Shown here: positions 34,992 through 41,626 of the stretch, piece by piece | Position numbering within the stretch: position 1 is the stretch's first letter | Layout of the letters: every line of letters begins with the position of its first letter | Origin: Faucicola osloensis_C | Lineage (GTDB): Bacteria > Pseudomonadota > Gammaproteobacteria > Pseudomonadales > Moraxellaceae | Assembly (NCBI GenBank): GCA_019353055.1 | Contig: JABAHL010000014.1 | Coordinates: 1-62,078, forward strand | Direction of reading: 5' to 3' | DNA: 62,078 bases | Notes under the pieces: model-generated | What the model was told of the DNA's origin: nothing | Database searches by the model: none | Seen by the model: the letters and a program-made list of their open reading frames with translations, nothing else | Position numbers and translations under genes: made by a program

Positions 34992-35291
34992 TCAAATAGC
35001 GTCTTCAACACCTTCAATAATAAAGGCACGATAATTTGCCCCTTTTAGGCGATGTTGTAATGCTTCTTGATAGATGGGACTGTGATACCAGTCTCGCGCG
35101 GCTGCCATATCAGGAAAGCGTAAAATAACAGCGCCTTCAATTTCATTGCCTTCAAGCACTTCTAATTGACCATAAAAAGCCAAGGGTGTTAGCTCACGAC
35201 CTTCACGAGCAAGCGGTGCTTTTTGTGCATATTGCGCCAGTTCCTCAGCGTCCGTAGTTTGCTCACGGGTAAATACCACATACGCAGACAT
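34992..35291 (-). CDS. DUF1330 domain protein
   Basis: 99 residues, small ferredoxin-like alpha/beta fold of the DUF1330 group: MSAYVVFTREQTTD, then LTPLAFYGQLEVLEGNEIEGAVILRFPDM (split here by family gaps), DWYHSPIYQEALQHRLKGA, a near-signature. Function unknown. ATG has a perfect AAGGAG, placed in the last codons of the DJ-1 gene, with only three bases between genes, so the two are co-translated. Confidence 0.88.
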   Translation of the reverse strand: MSAYVVFTREQTTDAEELAQYAQKAPLAREGRELTPLAFYGQLEVLEGNEIEGAVILRFPDMAAARDWYHSPIYQEALQHRLKGANYRAFIIEGVEDAI

Positions 35292-35294
35292 GGA

Positions 35295-35978
35295 CTACTC
35301 CTTATTTAACAATTCAAGCAGTGCGCTGGCGGTTGCAGCAGAAGACGCAGGATTTTGTCCAGTAATTAGTAAGCCATCTACTTGGACATACACTTGCCAG
35401 TCACCCGCTTTAGAATAATGACCACCTTTTTCTTTGAGCATATCTTCGACCAAAAACGGTACAACTTCGGTTAATCCTACCGCTTCTTCTTCAGTATTGG
35501 TAAAACCCGTCACAGATTTACCGCTGACCAAAGGCTTGCCATCACTGGTTTTTACATGACGAAGAACACCTGGGGCGTGACAAACTGTAGCAACAGGTTT
35601 TCCTGACTCAATCGCTTGTTCAATCAGAGCAATTGAAATCGGATCTTCTGCCAAATCCCACAATGGACCATGCCCGCCTGGATAAAACACGGCATCATAA
35701 TCAGCGATAGAAATTTCGCTAAGTTTATGCGTCTGTGCCAATGCTTGCATTGCCACAGGATCTGCTTCAAAGCGATGCGTGGTTTCAGTTTGTGCATCAG
35801 CTAAGTTACTTTTTGGGTCTAGCGGTGCCTGACCCCCTTGAGGTGATGCTAGGGTAACTTCAACACCCGCATCAATAAAGGTGTAATACGGTGCCGCAAG
35901 TTCTTCTAACCAAAAACCTGTTTTCTTACCAGTATTGCCGAGTTTGTCATGTGAGGTCAGAACAAGTAAAATTTTCAT
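35295..35978 (-). CDS. DJ-1/PfpI family protein (Hsp31/glyoxalase III-like)
   Basis: 227 residues. The nucleophile elbow is ATVCHAPGVL (Cys about 129), with the acidic residue in GFWLEELAAP (about 24-26) and the YPGGHGPLWDLAED strand, as in Hsp31-like type 1 glutamine amidotransferase proteins that detoxify methylglyoxal without glutathione. Likely first gene of an operon with DUF1330. The only promoter-like TATAGT with an operator is at 36231-36261, about 250 bases upstream, implying a long leader. ATG has AGAGAAAAT upstream. Confidence 0.9.
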   Translation of the reverse strand: MKILLVLTSHDKLGNTGKKTGFWLEELAAPYYTFIDAGVEVTLASPQGGQAPLDPKSNLADAQTETTHRFEADPVAMQALAQTHKLSEISIADYDAVFYPGGHGPLWDLAEDPISIALIEQAIESGKPVATVCHAPGVLRHVKTSDGKPLVSGKSVTGFTNTEEEAVGLTEVVPFLVEDMLKEKGGHYSKAGDWQVYVQVDGLLITGQNPASSAATASALLELLNKE

Positions 35979-36674
35979 ATTATTTTCTCTGATAGTTTTT
36001 AGAATTTAGGTTATTTTTACATGAGCACAGCAGGAAGTCGTGTGCGCAATGTACAAGATGCCGAGCAAATCAATCCTTTATTTAATAGCATTGATTGGTA
36101 GCATTGAAAAAGATTGCGCGACTGATATGTAAGCAAATATTATCTGTCCAACAAACTTAAAAAATTGCTCAATACTGCAAATATTGGTCAACGCTAATCA
36201 ACACTGGAATTTTGCTGTCATCATGCCGTCACTATACACAAAAATAGACCAGTCGTCTATTTATTTGTAGTGTAGATTTATTGATAGTGTAAATAACAAA
36301 ATTTAATCCATCAGGAAAAGCATTTTTTGTAAGTAAGATAGCTAGCTTAAAACTTGATTTAAACCTTGGTAACGATTAAAACCACAAAGTGGTATGATTA
36401 ATTGCAAGGTAAGTAGTTAAATGGCGCAAAGTCTAAATTTGCATACTGCTTGCTATCAGCAAGTTAAGAAAATATTGTAATTGAATATATAGTCAAATAA
36501 TCGTCAATGATACAGTATGGGATGACCGATTAGCTAAGTGACTGATTTAAGTGAAGTGATATAATTATAATAAAGAGCTGCTTTTTAGTTAATATTTTAG
36601 GCAGCTCTTTAAGAGGCTCAAGCTCAAGAAAATTGGGCTTAAAAGACTTAAGCTTATTAGAATTAGGCTTTAAT
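35979..36674. other. Intergenic region between the DJ-1 operon and the monooxygenase gene
   Basis: About 700 bases. It holds the operator at 36243, the long DJ-1 leader (35979-36230), and a 26-codon plus-strand frame at 36021-36101 (starts MSTAGSRVRNVQDAEQ) without a ribosome site, perhaps a gene remnant. A ten-pair hairpin AAAGAGCTGC (36572-36581)/ GCAGCTCTTT (36601-36610) probably ends the minus-strand monooxygenase transcript. The stretch 36270-36540 shows nothing clear. Confidence 0.5.
36243..36261. promoter_or_regulatory. TetR-family operator upstream of the DJ-1 operon
   Basis: AATAGAC-CAGTC-GTCTATT, a perfect seven-base inverted repeat with a five-base centre. It shares CGACTGGTCTATT (minus reading) with the tetR promoter site at 34120. 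On the minus strand a TATAGT hexamer lies seven bases downstream (36236-36231), so the site covers the spacer and -35 region of that promoter. Confidence 0.7.
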
Positions 36675-36977
36675 CTAAGCTGGTAGTTTACTTGCCAACA
36701 CATCTACTTTTTCAATAGAAGGCGGTTCTGAAAATAGTTCATCTGCTTGAGCCATCAAAGCGGCGGCAACCTTGCCCGATAAATGAGCCTCGCGACCTGC
36801 TTCATCAGGGAATGCATCAAAAATACCAAAGGTTGAAGGGCCAAGGCGTAGACCAAACCACGCAATAGTAGCGGGTTCTTCATTGACGATAGGCAGACCC
36901 GCTTTTAGGAAATCTTCTACTTGTTGTTCTTTACCTGGTTTAGCTTCAAGACGGACATATAAAGCGGTTTTAACCAT
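36675..36977 (-). CDS. Small ABM-type (quinol) monooxygenase
   Basis: 100 residues from ATG 36977, which has GGAG nine bases upstream; GTG at 36980 is adjacent. KTALYVRLEAKPGKEQQVEDF, PATIAWFGLRLGPSTFGIFDAF and the C-terminal PPSIEKVDVLASKLP are the antibiotic biosynthesis monooxygenase (ABM) pattern of YgiN/LsrG-like ferredoxin-fold dimers that act on quinols. It lies 0.4 kb from the TetR operator and fits the same stress island, though no operator copy was found at its own start. Confidence 0.87.
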   Translation of the reverse strand: MVKTALYVRLEAKPGKEQQVEDFLKAGLPIVNEEPATIAWFGLRLGPSTFGIFDAFPDEAGREAHLSGKVAAALMAQADELFSEPPSIEKVDVLASKLPA

Positions 36978-37530
36978 CACTAATACTCCAATATTGACTA
37001 GCCGACATTGACTAGCATTAAAATTGAGTCTAAACCACTGTTATATCCATGTCAAACGGCTTTAGCGCATAGCTTTGTTGTATAAAGGTTACATAAACAT
37101 TTGCGCTTTAAGTCATAAGGAATGTCTGTATCAGCTTAAATTTGAGGTTGATATTGCTTCCTTTATGCTTGCTTTAATCATAACCTTGCTTTAACCATAA
37201 CAAAGAAACAAGCATAAGTGATAAGGTGTAAATGATGTTGCACTCGCTACCCTTGATTGGGTACACTGGTACAACAATAAATGATGGCATTTTACCAAGG
37301 GCTATTTTTGGCGCAAACACATTCGCGCAACCACAGCCGCAAAATGTGAGTTTAGCTTGTATCCTTAACGTTGCGCTCTTGACCTTACACCTTTAGCATA
37401 GACTCAGAGTATCGACTATTTTTCATTAACTCTATCAGATTAGGCTGACTGACCCAAGCCAGCCTGTCTTCAATACACTAAAAATACTGCATTTAATTAA
37501 ACTAACCCGCTATTACAAAAGGACAAATCC
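36978..37530. other. Intergenic region between monooxygenase and zinc-type oxidoreductase genes
   Basis: About 550 bases of divergent promoter space. It contains one possible 54-residue frame, 37232-37396 (MMLHSLPLIGYTGTTINDG at the start), with AAGGTG seven bases upstream. The protein has no family I recognise and could be a decayed gene end. No TetR-operator copy was found here. Nothing else is clear. Confidence 0.4.
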
Positions 37531-38529
37531 ATGAAAGCCGTATCATATGTTATCAATAACCATGCTGATTTTAAAAATTCATTGGTAGATATTGAAAAAG
37601 CAAAGCCTACGCTTAAAGAACGTGATGTACTGGTAAAAGTTCAGGCAATCTCTGTAAACCCCGTTGATACCAAAGTGAGAAAAAATTCGTCTGAAGCAAA
37701 TAATCGTATTTTAGGTTGGGATGCCGTTGGGGAAATTATTGAAGTTGGCTCAAAAGTTACCTCGTTTAAAGTAGGAGATTGTGTTTGGTATGCTGGCGAT
37801 TTAACCCGAGATGGTAGTAATGCTGAATTTCAAGCAGTCGATGAGCGCATCATCAGCCTTAAACCCATGACAGTATCTAATGCAGAAGCCGCAGCATTGC
37901 CATTAACTGCAATAACGGCATGGGAAATGCTGTTTGATCGGTTTCAAATTTCACAAACCGACGTTGGCAGTATTTTAATTATTGGTGGTGCAGGTGGTGT
38001 AGGATCAATCGCTATCCAACTCCTAAAAGCAAAAACCAATCTGACGGTTATAGCAACTGCTTCGCGTGAAGAAACGAAATCTTGGGTAAAATCACTTGGT
38101 GCCGACCATGTCATCGACCATAGCAAAGATTTAAATGCACAAATCGAAGCACTAGGTATTGAAAAACCCAAATACGTCTTCTCTACCAATCATACAGACA
38201 CCTATACCAAGCAAATAGTTTCTCTGATTGCACCACAAGGCAAGCTTGGATTGATCGATGATCCACAAACCTTTGATATTATGCCGTTTAAGACTAAATC
38301 TATTTCTATCCATTGGGAGTTTATGTTCACCCGTTCAATGTTTGAAACCGATGATATCGAAAAGCAAGGTCAGCTATTGCAACAGGTTGCCCAGTTAGTT
38401 GACCAGCAAAAAATTAGAAGCACCCTGAACCAAAATCTAGGCAAAATTAACGCTGCAAACTTGGAGAAGGCGCATAAGCTGCTTGAATCAGGTAAGTCAA
38501 AAGGAAAAATTGTACTAGAAGGTTTTTAA
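37531..38529 (+). CDS. Zinc-type alcohol dehydrogenase/quinone oxidoreductase family protein
   Basis: 332 residues, medium-chain dehydrogenase/reductase fold. N-terminal GroES-like part (VQAISVNPVDTKVRK, ILGWDAVGEIIEVGSKV), then the NADPH Rossmann motif IIGGAGGVGSIAIQLLK (about 150). The zinc-ligand cysteines of classical alcohol dehydrogenases are absent, so it belongs to the zinc-independent quinone/enone reductase branch (adh_fam_1-like). ATG has AAAGGACAAATCC upstream. Likely reduces quinones or unsaturated carbonyls, in line with its neighbours. Confidence 0.9.
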   Translation: MKAVSYVINNHADFKNSLVDIEKAKPTLKERDVLVKVQAISVNPVDTKVRKNSSEANNRILGWDAVGEIIEVGSKVTSFKVGDCVWYAGDLTRDGSNAEFQAVDERIISLKPMTVSNAEAAALPLTAITAWEMLFDRFQISQTDVGSILIIGGAGGVGSIAIQLLKAKTNLTVIATASREETKSWVKSLGADHVIDHSKDLNAQIEALGIEKPKYVFSTNHTDTYTKQIVSLIAPQGKLGLIDDPQTFDIMPFKTKSISIHWEFMFTRSMFETDDIEKQGQLLQQVAQLVDQQKIRSTLNQNLGKINAANLEKAHKLLESGKSKGKIVLEGF

Positions 38530-38569
38530 AACATATCTTATAAAACATATCTTATAAAACCCATCTTGT
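38528..38569. repeat. 14-bp tandem repeat, three units, at the adh stop codon
   Basis: AAAACATATCTTAT twice, then AAAACCCATCTTGT, starting inside the TAA stop codon of the oxidoreductase gene. Confidence 0.85.
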
Positions 38570-38672
38570 AGAACACAGTCCCTTAAGTAACTCACCAAAC
38601 GGCTGGCAAAATGAACACCGCCAGCCGAAATACCACATCATCTTGGCTATGCCAATATGCCAAACACGACAA

Positions 38673-38765
38673 TCAATAAATCACTGCCACTAAGATGATG
38701 ATAAGCCATGCCATCAGTATAGAGATGACAGAAATCAACGCGGCTTGGGTATATTGATGGTTCAT
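38673..38765 (-). CDS. Candidate 30-residue single-helix membrane peptide
   Basis: MNHQYTQAALISVISI followed by LMAWLIIILVAVIY, then TGA. The ATG has GGA eight bases upstream (CGGAATAACTGT). A short polar N-terminus and one 20-residue hydrophobic helix resemble known small regulatory membrane proteins. It is 27 bases downstream of the bacterioferritin gene at 38793, on the same strand, so it may be the last gene of that unit. No homologue known to me; short length means chance is possible. Confidence 0.5.
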   Translation of the reverse strand: MNHQYTQAALISVISILMAWLIIILVAVIY

Positions 38766-38792
38766 ACAGTTATTCCGACGCGCTGATATGCG

Positions 38793-39263
38793 CTATGATT
38801 CTAATAAACTTTGCGTATAATTTTCGATACCCATCGAGGTCAGCAGTTCCATCTGCGTTTCTAGCCAATCAATGTGCGCTTCGCTACCGTCTTTGAGTTT
38901 AATCAATAATTTGCGAGAGACAAAATCGCTTTTCTGCTCACATAAAGCAATCGCATTTTTGATGATGTCAGTTTTTTGATACTCGAGTTGCAAATCACAA
39001 CGCAAAATTTCAGCGACATTTTCACCGATTAAAATTTTGCCAAGCTCTTGCAAGTTTGGTAGACCATCTAGCATTAAGATACGCTCAATGAGGTCATCTG
39101 CCCATTTCATCTCATGAATCGACTGATGATACAATTTTTCATTGAGTTCACTCAGTCCCCAGTTTTTGGCGATACGCGCATGTAAGAAGTACTGGTTAAT
39201 AGCAATTAATGCCTGACCCAAAACTTGGTTTAGCGCTCTTAGAATTTCTTTATCGACTTGCAT
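38793..39263 (-). CDS. bfrB: Bacterioferritin subunit, heme-binding type with degenerate ferroxidase site
   Basis: 156 residues, four-helix bundle of the 24-meric iron store. The heme-ligand Met of the EMKWADDL segment (Met52-equivalent) is present. The ferroxidase ligands are damaged: the Glu18 position falls in NQVLGQALIAINQYF without Glu, His54 is Trp (MKWAD), and the E-x-x-H near 127-130 reads SEAH. So it can hold heme but probably not oxidise iron itself. It is the second of two bfr genes, 36 bases after its partner, and the two should form mixed shells. ATG at 39263 lies after the partner stop with TAAGGTAAACATT upstream. Confidence 0.9.
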   Translation of the reverse strand: MQVDKEILRALNQVLGQALIAINQYFLHARIAKNWGLSELNEKLYHQSIHEMKWADDLIERILMLDGLPNLQELGKILIGENVAEILRCDLQLEYQKTDIIKNAIALCEQKSDFVSRKLLIKLKDGSEAHIDWLETQMELLTSMGIENYTQSLLES

Positions 39264-39298
39264 AATGTTTACCTTAGTTGCCTTATTGCTTGGTCGCC

Positions 39299-39778
39299 TT
39301 ATTCAGAGATGTCACCGAGCTGAGATTGCAGATAATTGGGCAGTCCCATCATCTCAATCAGTCTTAACTGCTGCTCCAACCAATGTGCATGGTCTTCTTC
39401 GGTATCGACCAATTGGGCGACCAAAATCTCACGGGTGACATAGTCTTGCTCTTGCTCACAAAGCGCAATGCCGTCTTTGAGATGTTGACGAACCGCATAC
39501 TCAAGCTGCAAATCGGCTTTTAGCATACTTGGCACATCATGACCGATGTTGATATCGGCAACTTTCATGTTGGGCGTGCCTTCTAACATCAACACACGAT
39601 TGATTAAGGCACGCGCATGATCGCTTTCTTCTTCCATTTCATGATGCATACGCGTATGAAGTTTTGGATAATGCCATTCATGATAAATTTGCGCATGAAT
39701 AAAGTACTGGTCACGAGCCCCCAGTTCACCACTAATTAAGAAATTTAGATAATCAATAACAGCTTGGCTGCCTTTCAT
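39299..39778 (-). CDS. bfrA: Bacterioferritin subunit, ferroxidase type without heme Met
   Basis: 159 residues. The ferroxidase ligands are intact: Glu in SGELGARDQYF, ESDHARALIN (E51 and H54 equivalents), LQLEY (E94) and TEEDHAHW (E127/H130). At the heme-ligand position there is Ser (ESDH), not Met, so this subunit cannot supply the axial ligand. It complements the downstream subunit. The same split is known for paired Bfr genes of Neisseria and Magnetospirillum. ATG has AAGGATATACCC upstream. Confidence 0.93.
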   Translation of the reverse strand: MKGSQAVIDYLNFLISGELGARDQYFIHAQIYHEWHYPKLHTRMHHEMEEESDHARALINRVLMLEGTPNMKVADINIGHDVPSMLKADLQLEYAVRQHLKDGIALCEQEQDYVTREILVAQLVDTEEDHAHWLEQQLRLIEMMGLPNYLQSQLGDISE

Positions 39779-39963
39779 GGGTATATCCTTGAAAAATGAA
39801 CAGAAACAAAGGTTGGGTATTATCTGAAATACTAAATTAAAGTGACGTTAAAAACAATTCACCGCAGCAAATAATTTACAATATTTTTCAATCGCTCATT
39901 CATTGAGATTAATGAATAAGTTTGGGTGTGTACGCTAACAGCTCATTAGGCAACGTTAATACA

Positions 39964-40167
39964 TTAGGCAACTTCAATAAATAGGTGCGTATAGTTATTG
40001 ATGCTTTGGGCGTACTCTTCGAGATAACCTTCAATCATTGGCTGACAGCCACCACAGCAAGTAGCCACATCAAGCTCAGCTTGTAACGCCTCTAAGCTGT
40101 CATGACCTTGTTCAATGGCTGTTTTGATTTGACTTTCTTTGACCGCATTACAGATACACACAAACAT
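39964..40167 (-). CDS. bfd: Bacterioferritin-associated ferredoxin Bfd
   Basis: 67 residues from ATG 40167, with GAGGTGCGT upstream; a longer in-frame start at 40263 is not needed. Cys at MFVCICNAV and ATCCGGCQP form the [2Fe-2S] ligands. Bfd reduces the heme of bacterioferritin so that stored iron is released. Its promoter carries a Fur box (40197-40221), so it is made under iron limitation, opposite in sense to the bfr storage genes. Confidence 0.92.
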   Translation of the reverse strand: MFVCICNAVKESQIKTAIEQGHDSLEALQAELDVATCCGGCQPMIEGYLEEYAQSINNYTHLFIEVA

Positions 40168-40196
40168 ACGCACCTCGTTGATAAATTTTCTTATAT

Positions 40197-40221
40197 AATA
40201 ATGATAATTATTCTTATTATC
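40197..40221 (-). promoter_or_regulatory. Fur box upstream of bfd
   Basis: AATAATGATAATTATTCTTATTATC: repeats of the GATAAT/ATTATC hexamers of the Fur consensus, 30-55 bases before the bfd start. Confidence 0.7.
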
Positions 40222-40243
40222 AATAAAAATTTTATCAATCAGG

Positions 40244-40645
40244 TTATTCACTGACAAACGCAATTTTGGTTAGCTTGTTTTCGCTTGCTGTTGCTAGGAT
40301 TTGCGCGACGGTATCATATCGGCTGTCTTTATCGACGCGTAGCTGAATGCTTGGGGTCTCGCTTAATTTGCCTTGTTCGGCAAAGCGCGTGTTTAATTGC
40401 GCCAAACTGATACTGGCATCATCCCAAAAAATCTTGCCATCTTTATCAATGCTTACTTGTATCACTTTGGGCGGGGCTTCATTGACTTGTGCCGAGGTTT
40501 TGGGCAAATTTAGCGGTACACTAGGATTGATTACCGTTGCCGTCACCAAAAAAATAATCATCAAGACCAGCATGATATCAATCAGTGGAATCAGATTGAT
40601 TTCATTCATGCCCGTCGAAGCGTCATCACCGAGTTGAAATGCCAT
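40244..40645 (-). CDS. exbD: ExbD, TonB-system proton channel subunit
   Basis: 133 residues. Short cytoplasmic N-terminus (GDDASTGMNEINLIPLIDIM), one membrane helix with the key Asp (IPLIDIMLVLMIIFLV, about 25), and a periplasmic domain (SIDKDGKIFWDD, RVDKDSRYDTV). With ExbB it uses the proton motive force to energise TonB. Directly downstream of exbB (53 bases). Confidence 0.94.
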   Translation of the reverse strand: MAFQLGDDASTGMNEINLIPLIDIMLVLMIIFLVTATVINPSVPLNLPKTSAQVNEAPPKVIQVSIDKDGKIFWDDASISLAQLNTRFAEQGKLSETPSIQLRVDKDSRYDTVAQILATASENKLTKIAFVSE

Positions 40646-40697
40646 AAGTTATTCCCTGTTTATCTGTTTAGCTTATCTGTTTAGCGTTGGGTCAAGG

Positions 40698-41363
40698 TTA
40701 GGTGTTTTTCAGCATTAAGTCAGCGGCGTTAGTTTGTTGCTTGGGCTGCGAGCTGGTTTGCAAATGGGGTTGAGCGGCTAAACTAGTTTGCGTAACTTGG
40801 CTGGAAGAATTCATTAACACGTTGGCAAGTAAGGTATGCGCCGTGTCATTCGCTTGGTGCATGGCTTTGCGATTGATTCGTACTATGACATTGTACATAA
40901 TCACCGCAGGAATCGCTACCGCAAGCCCAAGCCCCGTCATAATCAAAGCCTCCCCAACCGGCCCTGCGACTTGACCAAGTCCCGCTTGACCTGATTTAGC
41001 AATGCTATGCAAGGCATGAAAAATCCCCCACACGGTACCAAATAGCCCAATAAAAGGGGCAATGGCAGCGGTCGTGCCAAGGATATTTAAGCCCTGCTCA
41101 CTGGCAAAACGGTAGCGATTGAGCTGTTGCAGTAGCTGCTGCTCAGTGACCAATTTTTGATTGTCTAGAGATAAGGTAGTAAGTTGAGATTGCTGTTGGT
41201 AAATGTGCTGGGTCAAATCTTGCGACACTGTCTTGGCAATTTTTTGGCTATTTAAGATACGTAAAATGCCTGTAATCCAAGACAGCATCGATAAAGCAAT
41301 TAACACAAAAAATAACGTCTTGGTCACTACATCTGTATATTGCCAGTAATTTGCAAAATCCAT
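40698..41363 (-). CDS. exbB: ExbB, TonB-system proton channel subunit
   Basis: 221 residues from ATG 41363, which has TAGGAATGATT upstream (ATG 41369 is too close to the site). First helix at 13-34, then the polar cytoplasmic loop (Gln-rich), then the conserved pair GTTAAIAPFIGLFGTVWGIFH and GEALIMTGLGLAVAIPAVIMYN. MotA/TolQ/ExbB fold. The C-terminus is extended by a Gln/Ser/Thr-rich 35-residue tail. A perfect Fur box lies 50-70 bases upstream. No tonB gene is found next to it. Confidence 0.94.
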   Translation of the reverse strand: MDFANYWQYTDVVTKTLFFVLIALSMLSWITGILRILNSQKIAKTVSQDLTQHIYQQQSQLTTLSLDNQKLVTEQQLLQQLNRYRFASEQGLNILGTTAAIAPFIGLFGTVWGIFHALHSIAKSGQAGLGQVAGPVGEALIMTGLGLAVAIPAVIMYNVIVRINRKAMHQANDTAHTLLANVLMNSSSQVTQTSLAAQPHLQTSSQPKQQTNAADLMLKNT

Positions 41364-41414
41364 AATCATTCCTATAACACGATAAATTTAAAGACTAACT
41401 TTAAATGTTAGTAT

Positions 41415-41433
41415 AAATGATAATCATTATCAA
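41415..41433 (-). promoter_or_regulatory. Fur box upstream of exbBD
   Basis: AAATGATAATCATTATCAA, nearly identical to the Fur consensus 19-mer (GATAATGATAATCATTATC) and the same sequence as at 46018. Confidence 0.9.
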
Positions 41434-41502
41434 CAAAAATATTAAAAATTAGGCTAAATTGAACAAGCGACTGTATTAAACCACGTTAATTAACCCACTT
41501 TA

Positions 41503-41551
41503 AAATATTAAGCAACTTTGAAATCAAATGGCTTTGAAATTAAGTAACTTT
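41503..41551. repeat. 16-nt degenerate repeat with CTTTGAAAT core
   Basis: AATATTAAGCAACTTTG, AAATCAAATGGCTTTG, AAATTAAGTAACTTTA. The core resembles the repeats at 29042 and 31436. Confidence 0.55.
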
Positions 41552-41626
41552 AAAACCTCATACTTTTTTATCTTCGCTTTGTGTTAGCTTTATATTAATC
41601 AAAATAAAGTTTTGTCACATTGCTAT

